From the NCBI GenBank assembly GCA_963787195.1, contig CAWBCI010000091.1:13901-77900 (forward strand): a stretch of DNA of 64,000 bases, written 5' to 3'. A model generated the notes under the pieces. It was not told the DNA's origin and searched no databases. It saw only the letters and a list, made by a program, of their open reading frames with translations. This document shows positions 22,960 to 32,125 of the stretch, in pieces; positions within the stretch are counted from its first letter, which is position 1, and each line of letters starts with the position of its first letter. The translations under genes and the position numbers were made by a program. The stretch is from CAWBCI01 sp963787195. GTDB taxonomy: Bacteria; Bacteroidota; Bacteroidia; Bacteroidales; JAGOPY01.

Positions 22960-25335
22960 ATGAACCCTAAACAGCGCATTTCCATATTATTCCTTTCCCT
23001 GTCCCTGCTTGTATTCATGAGTAGTTGCAGTGTGACCCGTAATTTGAAAGAAGGGGAATTTCTGCTTACCAAAAATGTGATCAAATTCAAGGATAAAAAT
23101 CCCGGTATCAATGTCGACGATATCTCCATCATTCCAAAACCCAAGCCCAACAGTAGATTCCTTGGTTTTATCGCAATCAAGCTCCGGCTTTACAATCTGG
23201 GTCTTAAAGGCAGGGAAAACTCTAAATTCAGGACATGGCTCAGGGACAAAGTGGGTGAAAGGCCCTCTTTATATGAAAAGGGAACTGCTGTCAATTCCGC
23301 GACAGAAATTGAGCAATATCTTGCCAAAATAGGCTATTTTAATTCCCATGTAGAATTTGAACCTAAATTTCACGGACGAAAGAGGGTAAAGGTGATCTAT
23401 ACGCTTGATCCGGCCAAACCTTACAAGTTAAGGCAAATAGCTTTAGATGTACCGGACAGTACGCTGAAACGCTATATGCTCATTGACCAGGACCTTTCAC
23501 TGATAAGTAAAGGCAAAATATTCAATGCTTTTGACCTGGAAGATGAAAGGGCGAGGCTCAGTGAATTATTGCAGAATAATGGCTATTATTATTTTGACAA
23601 GACTTTTATTTATTATGAGGTGGACTCGGCGCTGAACAGCCACCAAATGGATATTACCATAAAAGTGAAGCCGGGCCCCAATGTCAATTCCGGTGACAGC
23701 AGCAGGGTAACCAATCTTTTACACCGGAGGTATTTTATCAATGATATCTACATAAATACCGATTATACTATCCAGGATGCAAACAAGGCCCCATCCGACA
23801 CTTTGAAACTAGGGGTAAAGAAAACTAAAAAAGACACAGCTGAAAACTTCTATTATATACTATATAACGGAAGACTGAGGATACATCCTATCGTATTGAC
23901 CCAATCGGTTTTTATGAAATCAGGCGATCCTTATCGTTTCATAGACGTACGCAAGACAAAAGCCCGTATAGGGGAATTGGGTTTTTTTGGCTATACCAAT
24001 ATTCGCTTCAAGGAAGTGAATGTTGCAGATAGTGCGGATGAAAATGGCCGGCTCAACTGCCTCATTGACCTGAGCACACGCAAATTGCAATCTTCCACTA
24101 TTGAACTTGAAGGCACCAATACAGGAGGGCGACCCGGAATAGGAGCAAATTATACGTACCAGAACAACAATATTTTCAGGGGATCGGAAATTTTTAGATT
24201 ACGTGCCCATTTTGCAATGGAAGCGCAGAAGTCACTTATAGGAAAAACAGATGGAGGCAACAATGCACTTTCGTTTTTCAATACCAAAGAATTGGGCCTT
24301 GAAGCCAGTATTGATTTTCCTAAGTTCTTAGTTCCTTTCAAACCTCAGCGTTTCCCGAAATATTTCCACCCAAAGAGCAACCTCCGCCTGGGAGTCGGTT
24401 TTGAAACCCGCCCGGAATACAAAAGGATGATTTACACTTTGCTGTTCGGCTACGACTGGAAAGAATCGGACACGAAAAGACATTTGCTTTACCCAATTGA
24501 TATAAATATAGTGGATGTATCACTGGACCCGAAATTCAAAAATATCATTGATAATGAACCCAACGACCGGATCCGCAACCAGTATACCAACCACCTGATC
24601 ATGGGGCTGAGATACAGTTTTATTTTCAACAATCAGAATATTCGTAAGCTTAAGAACTTTATTTATTTCAGGGCGAATTTCGAAGCGGCCGGAAATCTCA
24701 TGCAATTATTAAATGTCACATTCAATGGGACCAAGGATACGGCCGGTTACTATAAGTTTATTAATATTCGTTATTCACAGTATGTCAGGTCTGATGTTGA
24801 TTTTCGATTTTACAATGTTATCACCCGGAACACTACCCTGGTATACAGATTTTATGGCGGTTTAGGTATACCTTATGGAAATGCAAATGTTCTTCCTCTT
24901 GAGAAAGGATTTTATGCCGGAGGAGCCAACGGCATGAGGGCCTGGCTGTTCCGTTTGCTCGGCCCGGGTGCCTATTCTGATGGCGCAAACAATTTTGACC
25001 GGATGGGAGATATGCAGCTGGAAGGCAATATAGAATACCGCTTTCCTGTCTATAAATTTTTTAAAGGGGCTTTCTTTCTGGATGCAGGGAACATTTGGCT
25101 CCTAAACGAAAATTCATCCTACCCCGGAGGAAAATTCAATCCTAAAAATTTTTACAAAGAAATCGCCATTGACGGGGGATTTGGCTTCCGTTTCGATTTC
25201 AATTTTTTCATACTCAGGATAGATGCTGCAGTTCCACTCAGGGATCCGTCTAAATCTGAAAATGCCCGCTGGGTAATCTCCAAACTTCATCCTTCCAATA
25301 TCCTCTTTAATTTCGGAATCGGATATCCCTTCTGA
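22960..25335 (+). CDS. tamL: TamL-type BamA/TamA-family outer membrane lipoprotein
   Basis: About 791-residue Omp85-superfamily protein. The N-terminus is a lipoprotein signal with lipobox VFMSSC (Cys at about residue 23), followed by POTRA-like segments (about 40-370) and a C-terminal 16-strand-type barrel ending in the terminal phenylalanine of FGIGYPF. A lipid anchor on an Omp85 barrel is the mark of TamL, the Bacteroidota version of TamA. TamA-family proteins work with the inner-membrane TamB in outer membrane assembly or lipid transport. tamB, often adjacent, is not in this window. The start is set at the ATG at 22960, downstream of the TATCTTTG promoter box. Confidence 0.82.
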   Translation: MNPKQRISILFLSLSLLVFMSSCSVTRNLKEGEFLLTKNVIKFKDKNPGINVDDISIIPKPKPNSRFLGFIAIKLRLYNLGLKGRENSKFRTWLRDKVGERPSLYEKGTAVNSATEIEQYLAKIGYFNSHVEFEPKFHGRKRVKVIYTLDPAKPYKLRQIALDVPDSTLKRYMLIDQDLSLISKGKIFNAFDLEDERARLSELLQNNGYYYFDKTFIYYEVDSALNSHQMDITIKVKPGPNVNSGDSSRVTNLLHRRYFINDIYINTDYTIQDANKAPSDTLKLGVKKTKKDTAENFYYILYNGRLRIHPIVLTQSVFMKSGDPYRFIDVRKTKARIGELGFFGYTNIRFKEVNVADSADENGRLNCLIDLSTRKLQSSTIELEGTNTGGRPGIGANYTYQNNNIFRGSEIFRLRAHFAMEAQKSLIGKTDGGNNALSFFNTKELGLEASIDFPKFLVPFKPQRFPKYFHPKSNLRLGVGFETRPEYKRMIYTLLFGYDWKESDTKRHLLYPIDINIVDVSLDPKFKNIIDNEPNDRIRNQYTNHLIMGLRYSFIFNNQNIRKLKNFIYFRANFEAAGNLMQLLNVTFNGTKDTAGYYKFINIRYSQYVRSDVDFRFYNVITRNTTLVYRFYGGLGIPYGNANVLPLEKGFYAGGANGMRAWLFRLLGPGAYSDGANNFDRMGDMQLEGNIEYRFPVYKFFKGAFFLDAGNIWLLNENSSYPGGKFNPKNFYKEIAIDGGFGFRFDFNFFILRIDAAVPLRDPSKSENARWVISKLHPSNILFNFGIGYPF

Positions 25336-25408
25336 TGCAATTTTAATATCTCCGCGAACAATTTTGGCTTTTCTGCGTTCGACTGTATATCATTAATTTA
25401 TATCCTTT

Positions 25409-26104
25409 ATGAAGAAAATCACAGTCCTGACCCTGCTTTTAATGCTGAGCGGAATTTTTACAGCCCGATCACAGAAAACCCGGATCTATCCATCTTTAGC
25501 CACTGAAATAATATTTTCATCTGCCGCCATCGACAATAATGGATATGACCAGGGAAATGTTCTTAGATGGTCTCCGGTCATTAATGTTCAGAATATGTGG
25601 AATTTCGATTTCGGAAATACTTTCGGATTATACACAGGCTGGGATGTCCGCAATGTGGGTTTCATCTATAAAAATCCTCTGGAATCCAATGTAAAATACA
25701 AATACCGGACCTATAATTTCGGTATTCCGGTGGGATTCAAATTGGGAAATTTAAAAAAATTATTTGTATTCGGAGGCTATGAAATTGAATTTCCTTTCAA
25801 TTATAAAGAAAAGAAATTCACCGATGATAATAAGGATAAGTTCAATGTTTGGTTTTCCAAAAGGGTAGAGCCAATTCAACAAAGTCTAATGTTCGGGATA
25901 CAGTTTCCATACGGGGCAGATTTGAAATTAAAATATTATCTGAGCAATTTTCACAACAGGAATTTTACGGAAATGGTTGATGGATTTGAAATCAAGCCAT
26001 ATGAAAATCTGAAATCCAATCTTTTTTATGTTTCTCTTTCCTGGTTTTTATTTACAAACTGGAAGGGGCATAAGGACAAAGCTGATATATATTATAAAGA
26101 ATAG
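25409..26104 (+). CDS. Small outer-membrane beta-barrel-like protein of unknown function
   Basis: 231 residues: a signal peptide (about 1-21, ending TARSQ), then alternating aromatic and polar strands such as WNFDFGNTFGLYTGWDVRNVGF and KSNLFYVSLSWFLFTNW. The pattern resembles an 8- to 10-strand outer-membrane barrel. It follows tamL by 73 bp on the same strand and may share its transcript. I do not recognise a named family. The C-terminus does not end in the classic Phe. Confidence 0.6.
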   Translation: MKKITVLTLLLMLSGIFTARSQKTRIYPSLATEIIFSSAAIDNNGYDQGNVLRWSPVINVQNMWNFDFGNTFGLYTGWDVRNVGFIYKNPLESNVKYKYRTYNFGIPVGFKLGNLKKLFVFGGYEIEFPFNYKEKKFTDDNKDKFNVWFSKRVEPIQQSLMFGIQFPYGADLKLKYYLSNFHNRNFTEMVDGFEIKPYENLKSNLFYVSLSWFLFTNWKGHKDKADIYYKE

Positions 26105-26152
26105 ATTTGAAGAAAGTTAAATTCTATTCAAAGCCCCGGAGACAATTTATTT

Positions 26153-27223
26153 TCAGGATTTTTTGCAGATGATAAGTGTGTGGCTGACCCCGAGATTGTC
26201 GATAATTTCCTCGGTCACCAGGCCGCTTTCCTTTATCAGGCGGATCATATCTTCCGAATGATACATGCGGCTGTTTCCATTGGCCAGGCAGGTAAAATAA
26301 AGAGAGGTAGCATTCAGACTATAAGTCGATGCCTCATATTTCTGACGGTCCCAGTATGTTTCAAGAATATACAGACGACTATGCCCCTGCATTGCATTTC
26401 TTGCCTTATCCAGAATATTTAATATTTGTTCTTCCGAAAAACAATCCAGGAACTGGCTCATCCAGATAATGTCGAAACCTGCAGGCAAGCTGCTTTCTTT
26501 TTCGAGCATATCGCTAAAAACTCCTTTTATCCTTGTTTTATACCCGGCTTCTGCTGCGTTTTTCATGGCTTCTTTCAGTTGTCCGGGAAGGTCTACAATA
26601 GTTATTTCCACATCCGGATCATAGGCAGCACAACTGATGGCAAATTTGCCGGTATTTCCACCCACATCCATCAGCTTCCCGGGTTTATTTCTAAAGATGA
26701 TCGGATGCAGATCCGGAAATACCTGATCCGAATAATAATGGTCGAAGTTGAACCAGCTTTCACGTGTTTTGCCGGGCAATTCAGCCAGTGCCCTGTAAAT
26801 CGTAGGCCAGTTACCGAATTCCTTAAGTCCGGCAGGTTTACCCTCAAGGATGGATTCTTTCAAATGAGAAATAGGATTATAACATACATCCCTCACAAAA
26901 TCCAGATTCACCCGGGTAAGGCTGTCCTTAAGCAGAAAAAATCCGGTTTTGGTAAGGATATAACGTTCATTTTCCATTCTGACCACTCCTATACTCAGGC
27001 CGGCATCCAGTAAGACCTTCACACCATATTCCGAAAGTTTAAGTTTCTGTGCGGCCTCTTCGGGTAAAATTCCTGCAGAACCAGATTCAGAAACAGCATC
27101 CAATATTCCCAGATCGCGCAATGCCAGTGTAGCCTGAAACATTATAGGGCCGAATGCTATCTTCTGGGCCTCAAATTTTGCTTCGAGGGCTGACTTAGAA
27201 TCTGATCCGTAATTCTTTTTCAT
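26153..27223 (-). CDS. SAM-dependent O-methyltransferase (acetylserotonin/CrtF-like)
   Basis: 356-residue methyltransferase with an N-terminal winged-helix dimerisation domain (about 20-110) and a C-terminal Rossmann domain carrying SAM motif I DVGGNTGKFA, then VDLPGQLKEA. The layout matches plant-type and bacterial small-molecule O-methyltransferases, including hydroxyneurosporene methyltransferase CrtF and its relatives. The active-site base and substrate cannot be deduced. It stands alone on the minus strand with its own TATTTTTG promoter, divergent from the DUF4421 gene. Role unknown; pigment or secondary-metabolite methylation is possible. Confidence 0.78.
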   Translation of the reverse strand: MKKNYGSDSKSALEAKFEAQKIAFGPIMFQATLALRDLGILDAVSESGSAGILPEEAAQKLKLSEYGVKVLLDAGLSIGVVRMENERYILTKTGFFLLKDSLTRVNLDFVRDVCYNPISHLKESILEGKPAGLKEFGNWPTIYRALAELPGKTRESWFNFDHYYSDQVFPDLHPIIFRNKPGKLMDVGGNTGKFAISCAAYDPDVEITIVDLPGQLKEAMKNAAEAGYKTRIKGVFSDMLEKESSLPAGFDIIWMSQFLDCFSEEQILNILDKARNAMQGHSRLYILETYWDRQKYEASTYSLNATSLYFTCLANGNSRMYHSEDMIRLIKESGLVTEEIIDNLGVSHTLIICKKS

Positions 27224-27255
27224 ATTACCGGGAATGATATTAATTGAAACTAGTG

Positions 27256-27263
27256 CAAAAATA
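27256..27263 (-). promoter_or_regulatory. Bacteroidota -7 box for the O-methyltransferase
   Basis: Minus-strand TATTTTTG matches TAnnTTTG, 33 bp before the ATG. Confidence 0.5.
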
Positions 27264-27349
27264 TTTATTTTCTGCTATACTCTTACAAAATGTCCTGATC
27301 AGCTATTTTTCATGCGAAACTTATCCTCAGGCCTGTATTCAATTATCCT

Positions 27350-27357
27350 TAATTTTG
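27350..27357 (+). promoter_or_regulatory. Bacteroidota -7 box for the DUF4421 gene
   Basis: TAATTTTG matches TAnnTTTG, 36 bp before the ATG at 27393. It is divergent from the box at 27256-27263. Confidence 0.5.
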
Positions 27358-27392
27358 CAGAAAATTCCATTATTTAACTCATAGGGATAAAA

Positions 27393-28472
27393 ATGCTGAA
27401 ATCCGGTGCGACCAGAATAGGGATAATTCTAAGTGTGCTTATACTGCTATCATTGACTGTAAAGGCTCAGTTTCTTAAATCTATGATGAGCAGTTTATGC
27501 GACACAAATTACATCAGCGATTATACCCATTATGTCACGAGCAGGGTTTATGGTTCGGTAAAATATGCCAATTTCGACATCACTGACGAGAATTTCACGC
27601 AGGGAATTTTGGCTTACAGGCCCAATAATAAACTAATGCTGGGTTTTGGAGTAAATCATGGCATACTGGGATTGAATATAGCCTTTGATATTCCGGCCGT
27701 CAATGACGATAATAAAAAATTTGGCAAAACCTCTTATCTCAACCTGACCTCAAGGATATATCTTCGAAAGTTTTCAGCCGATATATATTTGCAGGTTTAC
27801 AAGGGCTTTTATCTCAGCAATTCCGCCGGGATACTGAGAGGTTGGAATGACCTGGAAAATTATTATAAAAGGCCTGATATACGTTCATATAATATCGGTC
27901 TAAGTGTAAATTATATATACAATAACGGGCGTTTTTCTTACAGGGCGGCATTTTTACAAAATGAATGGCAGAAGAAGAGCGCCGGATCTGTCCTGTTTGG
28001 GGGAGCGGTCTTTTACACCAATATTGTCGGAGACACTTCACTCATTCCGAAAAATATCATATATCGAAACTTCTTTGAGAGCCGGAAAGTTAAAAGGATA
28101 AATATGTACAACCTGGGACCTATGATAGGTTATGCCTATACTTTCGTAATCAAATATCATTGGTTCCTGATGCTTTCCGGTTCAGCCAACCTGGCCATAG
28201 GGAGCACTTCCCTTATTACAGATCAAATCCCTGAGACTAAAGACAAATCGGGTCTTACAGTGGATTTTAATTTAAATTTTGAAACTTCAGCAGGCTATAA
28301 CAGTCATTGGTGGTATATCGGGTTTTCGTATACCAATCTCTCCACCCGCCAGCAAACACCGGTTTCAAAAGGCAGATTAAATATGGATACCGGTAATTTC
28401 CGGTTTAATATTGTCAGAAGGTTCAGAATTACTAAGCCAATTCGCATTCTGAATCCCGGTCTCAATAGATAA
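27393..28472 (+). CDS. DUF4421 family outer-membrane protein
   Basis: 359-residue protein with a signal peptide (about 1-25, ending VKAQF). The body begins DTNYISDYTHYVTSRVYGSVKY, which matches the DUF4421 pattern. Many alternating aromatic strands (for example LNLTSRIYLRKFSADIYLQVYKGFY) suggest an outer-membrane barrel. Function is unknown for the family, which is largely confined to Bacteroidota. It is monocistronic, with a promoter box at 27350-27357. Confidence 0.72.
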   Translation: MLKSGATRIGIILSVLILLSLTVKAQFLKSMMSSLCDTNYISDYTHYVTSRVYGSVKYANFDITDENFTQGILAYRPNNKLMLGFGVNHGILGLNIAFDIPAVNDDNKKFGKTSYLNLTSRIYLRKFSADIYLQVYKGFYLSNSAGILRGWNDLENYYKRPDIRSYNIGLSVNYIYNNGRFSYRAAFLQNEWQKKSAGSVLFGGAVFYTNIVGDTSLIPKNIIYRNFFESRKVKRINMYNLGPMIGYAYTFVIKYHWFLMLSGSANLAIGSTSLITDQIPETKDKSGLTVDFNLNFETSAGYNSHWWYIGFSYTNLSTRQQTPVSKGRLNMDTGNFRFNIVRRFRITKPIRILNPGLNR

Positions 28473-28527
28473 TCTGATCTCACAAAAGGGCTTTCATCAT
28501 TAAATTTAGAATACTTTATTTTTTTAT

Positions 28528-28535
28528 TAACTTTG
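28528..28535 (+). promoter_or_regulatory. Bacteroidota -7 box for the PCMD/T9SS gene
   Basis: TAACTTTG matches TAnnTTTG, 48 bp before the ATG at 28583. Confidence 0.5.
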
Positions 28536-28582
28536 ATTCCCTATTTAGAATTAAAAAAAATAATCTTATTAAAAATTTGCTT

Positions 28583-29533
28583 ATGAAAAATAATCTACTC
28601 TTTTTTATTGCTGCATTAATGCTTTCCCCTCTGGCATTTTACGGACAGCAACTTGAAAATCCAGGCTTTGAGAACTGGGAAGATGCAGGTACAGTGATCG
28701 ATGAACCTGTTGACTGGAGTTCTATCAAAACCTCTGATGGTGGGCCGGGAATAAATGACTATGCACCACAGGTATGGGACCAGAGCGGGGATGCACATGG
28801 AGGTAATTATTGCATAAAACTTATCAATATTGCAGCATTCAATCTTGTTGCTACCGGTACTATGACTAACGGAAGGGTTCATGCCGAATTCAATGCTGAT
28901 TCAAGTTATACCTATACGGATCCCACTGACCCAAGGTGGAATACTCCCTTTACATACAGGCCTGACAGTATCGTGATTTGGGCTAAACAATTCCCTGTAG
29001 ACGCTGATTTCAGCCAGATTAAAATAGTGATCCATACAGGGGAGGCAAAATTGCCTCCACTTGGCACCCAGGTTAATTGGGTCGGATTCGGTATTGTAAA
29101 CCTTCCGGCTCAGACAGTCGATACCTGGACACGATATTCGGCTCCTATTGAGTATTTCGATACCACTACCACCCCGGAACATGTGCTGGTTGTAGTGAAC
29201 TCAGGAAACGGAGTTGACGCTATTGCTGGCAGTTATGCCTTTTTTGATGATGTTAAGCTTATTTATAGCGGGAACCAGGGTATTCTCGACCACAGTCATC
29301 AAACTGCCTTCATGCATTATAATAATGGACAAATCAGCATTGATCTGGACAATCCTTCAATTTATATGAATGGTCTGTTCCAGGTAGTGGATATCAGCGG
29401 CCGTACGCTATACTCTAAAAAACTGACATCTTCAAGGATCACCGATCTATCTGAAGGGCTCAATACAGGCGTTTATGTAGCTGTTCTTCAAAGCCCTAAA
29501 GGACAAATGGTTCAGAAATTTTACGTTAAGTAA
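28583..29533 (+). CDS. Secreted PCMD-like protein with T9SS type A sorting domain
   Basis: About 316 residues: signal peptide (1-20, ending FYGQQ), a beta-sandwich of the PCMD-like type starting LENPGFENWEDAG and containing SYAFFDDVKLIYSG, and a C-terminal sorting domain of about 70 residues (VVDISGRTLYSKKL ... GVYVAVLQSPKGQMVQKFYVK). The tail directs export by the type IX secretion system and anchoring at or release from the cell surface. The PCMD assignment suggests carbohydrate binding but is uncertain. I use the ATG at 28583 rather than the in-frame TTG at 28577. Confidence 0.68.
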   Translation: MKNNLLFFIAALMLSPLAFYGQQLENPGFENWEDAGTVIDEPVDWSSIKTSDGGPGINDYAPQVWDQSGDAHGGNYCIKLINIAAFNLVATGTMTNGRVHAEFNADSSYTYTDPTDPRWNTPFTYRPDSIVIWAKQFPVDADFSQIKIVIHTGEAKLPPLGTQVNWVGFGIVNLPAQTVDTWTRYSAPIEYFDTTTTPEHVLVVVNSGNGVDAIAGSYAFFDDVKLIYSGNQGILDHSHQTAFMHYNNGQISIDLDNPSIYMNGLFQVVDISGRTLYSKKLTSSRITDLSEGLNTGVYVAVLQSPKGQMVQKFYVK

Positions 29534-29598
29534 TTATTTTTCTGATGCATACTATCCCGGAAACAACAGCAATTTTAATCTCTTGCTTTCCGGAAACG

Positions 29599-29656
29599 GG
29601 ACATAAAGGAATGACCGTAACGCTTTTGAAAAAGATGGCTGCATTCCTTTATGTCC
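29599..29656. repeat. 15-bp perfect inverted repeat in the spacer before the TonB receptor gene
   Basis: GGACATAAAGGAATG (29599-29613) and its exact reverse complement (29642-29656) enclose a 28-bp loop. No T-run follows directly, so it is either a weak terminator for the PCMD-like gene or a small mobile palindrome. A second short pair, CCGGAAA with TTTCCGG, lies just upstream. Confidence 0.6.
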
Positions 29657-29680
29657 TGATTTTATAAAAAATTCTTAATT

Positions 29681-29688
29681 TAATTTTG
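29681..29688 (+). promoter_or_regulatory. Bacteroidota -7 box for the TonB receptor and pyk
   Basis: TAATTTTG matches TAnnTTTG, 22 bp before the ATG at 29710. Confidence 0.5.
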
Positions 29689-29709
29689 TAAAATCACAAA
29701 TCGATCCTG

Positions 29710-32121
29710 ATGATAAAATTCTTTATACGACTTTTTTTTGCAGCAATTTTATGCATCCCCATGCAGGGAATGGCCCAGCAATATGGGTATTTCAGCGGTA
29801 CTGTGAGAGACCGGAGCAATGGTGAAGCACTCATTGGTGCAAACATTATCTTGAAACAGGATCCGACCCTGGGTACTTCCACCAATATTGAAGGAAAATT
29901 TACATTGACCCTGGAACCCGGGAATTACCTTTTTAATGTTTCATTTACCGGGATGAAAACCGACACAGTCAATGTCAGGATCATTGAGGGACAGGTCGTG
30001 AACAGGAATATCATGCTTGAGCCTTATGTGAATGAATTGCAAGGAATTGAGATAAAAGCCGGGAAATTTGACCGAAAGCTTGAAGAGATGACCGTTTCGC
30101 TGGAGATCATTAAACCTGGTTTAATCGAATCTAAAAATACAAGGGATATAAAGACCATCCTGGATTATACACCCGGTTTAAATATAGTGGATAATGAACC
30201 CCAAATCAGGGGTGGAAGCGGTTTTACATTTGGGGTTGGGAGCAAAGTTGCAGTAATAGTCGATGATATGCCTATGGTCTCACCGGAGGCCGGCAGACCT
30301 TACTGGGATTTTATACCCCTCGAAAATATTGAACAGATCGAAGTTGAGAAGGGCGCTTCATCTGTACTCTCCGGCACTTCAGCCCTGAGCGGAGCTATCC
30401 GTATCCGGACTGCTCAACCCGGTTTAAAACCGATAACCAAAGTGAATGTATATAGTGGATTTTACTCCAGTCCGCCCGACAAAAGCCAACGATGGTGGAA
30501 TGACTTTCCATATATCGAAGGAGCCAATTTTTTTCACTCACAGAAAATTGACCATACAGACCTGACCATAGGTGCGGATATAAATTTCGACCATAACTAT
30601 ATAGGGGCTCCCAGGCCCATGAACAGCCATATTGACAATTCAAATTCTAATTTTACTGATAAACAAATGGCTTCACAGAAAGCAAGGGTCAACTTTAATT
30701 TTCGTCAGCGCTCCAAAAGGTACCAGGGTCTTAATTATGGGGTGAATGGAAATTTCATGTACCATAATTCACCCATGGTATTGGTATGGCTGGATGATAA
30801 ATCGGGATTTTTCAGAGCATATCCCGGGGCCGTCTCGCTTCAGAAACAATATATCGGTTACCTTGACCCTTTTATCAATTATTATTCCAGAATTGGGGTA
30901 AAACATAGCCTGAAGGCCCGCGTACTATACAGTGACAGCCAGATGACAAATAATCAGTCAAGTAAAAACACATTGATCTATGCTGATTATAATTTAAAAA
31001 GGGAATATAAATTCCTGCAAGGTTTGGATTTTATAGGCGGAATTTCCACCCAGTACAGTGCCTCGGAAGCGGCATCATACAGCCACTCAGGTTCTGATTT
31101 CAACCATCTTTTCAATCTTTCCGGATATGCACAGTTTGAAAACAATTTCTTCGGCATTCTGAATCTTTCAATCGGGGCCAGGATAGAATACTACGATTTA
31201 AACAGCCATCAGACCGACCTTAAACCAATATTCAGGGCAGGAATGAATCTGAGAATACTGAAGGAGACATATCTCAGGATGTCGTACGGACAAGGTTACC
31301 GTTATCCTACCATAGCCGAACGATTCATACATACTACTGTGGGCTCTTTCGGATTTTTCGCCAATCCTGATTTAAAGCCGGAAAGCAGCTGGAATGCTGA
31401 AGTTGGACTGAAACAAGGATTTAAATTTTTAAAATATTTCGGATACCTGGATATTGCGGTCTTTCAGCAGGAATACTCGAATACAATTGAATTCCTATTC
31501 GGATTCTGGGATTCCACCTATCAAACCGGTCCGGGATTTAAATTCGTGAATACAGGGAGATCCAGGGTTACCGGGGTTGACATTTCTGTCTCAGGAATGG
31601 CCAAACTCGCAACAAATACCAAGCTTATAACCTCCCTGGGTTATAATTATATACTACCAGTCTGCCTTGATCCTTATTATGTTTATGCCAGAGATTTTAA
31701 ACCCGGCGCCTCAGACACAATTGACTATATTCACAGCAGTGTGGACCCTTCCCGGAATATTCTGAAATACCGTTTCCTGCAAACTGTTAAAGGGGATATA
31801 GAGCTTGACTATAAAGCTTTTTCAATCGGAGTAAGTGGCAAGTATTTCAGTAAGCTGGAAAATCTGGATAAAGCAATAGAAGAATTTGAAATTGCTACAA
31901 AAAATGCCGGCGGATCATTACAACCCGTGTTATACATGGATTACTTCCGGACCCATAATAATGGGAATTTCATAATGGATGCCAGGGTCAGTTACCAGAT
32001 TAGCGATCATCACAAAATTGCCCTTATCTCCAGTAATTTACTGAACAGGATATATTCACTGCGTCCCTTAAAAGCCGAGCAAATGCGAACCATCGTATTA
32101 CAATATTCTTTGAAAATTTAA
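29710..32121 (+). CDS. TonB-dependent outer-membrane receptor
   Basis: 803-residue receptor. It has a signal peptide (1-23, ending QGMAQQ), a carboxypeptidase-regulatory-like Ig domain (about 27-112, GYFSGTVRDRSNGEALIGAN), a plug domain (about 115-235, with IRGGSGFTFGVGSKVAVIVD and VEKGASSVLSGTSALSGAIR) and a 22-strand-type barrel ending IVLQYSLKI. It imports an unidentified ligand using proton-motive force relayed by TonB. It is followed after only 4 bp by pyruvate kinase, so both are probably on one mRNA, an unusual pairing. It does not belong to a SusCD pair. Confidence 0.87.
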   Translation: MIKFFIRLFFAAILCIPMQGMAQQYGYFSGTVRDRSNGEALIGANIILKQDPTLGTSTNIEGKFTLTLEPGNYLFNVSFTGMKTDTVNVRIIEGQVVNRNIMLEPYVNELQGIEIKAGKFDRKLEEMTVSLEIIKPGLIESKNTRDIKTILDYTPGLNIVDNEPQIRGGSGFTFGVGSKVAVIVDDMPMVSPEAGRPYWDFIPLENIEQIEVEKGASSVLSGTSALSGAIRIRTAQPGLKPITKVNVYSGFYSSPPDKSQRWWNDFPYIEGANFFHSQKIDHTDLTIGADINFDHNYIGAPRPMNSHIDNSNSNFTDKQMASQKARVNFNFRQRSKRYQGLNYGVNGNFMYHNSPMVLVWLDDKSGFFRAYPGAVSLQKQYIGYLDPFINYYSRIGVKHSLKARVLYSDSQMTNNQSSKNTLIYADYNLKREYKFLQGLDFIGGISTQYSASEAASYSHSGSDFNHLFNLSGYAQFENNFFGILNLSIGARIEYYDLNSHQTDLKPIFRAGMNLRILKETYLRMSYGQGYRYPTIAERFIHTTVGSFGFFANPDLKPESSWNAEVGLKQGFKFLKYFGYLDIAVFQQEYSNTIEFLFGFWDSTYQTGPGFKFVNTGRSRVTGVDISVSGMAKLATNTKLITSLGYNYILPVCLDPYYVYARDFKPGASDTIDYIHSSVDPSRNILKYRFLQTVKGDIELDYKAFSIGVSGKYFSKLENLDKAIEEFEIATKNAGGSLQPVLYMDYFRTHNNGNFIMDARVSYQISDHHKIALISSNLLNRIYSLRPLKAEQMRTIVLQYSLKI

Positions 32122-32125
32122 TGTC

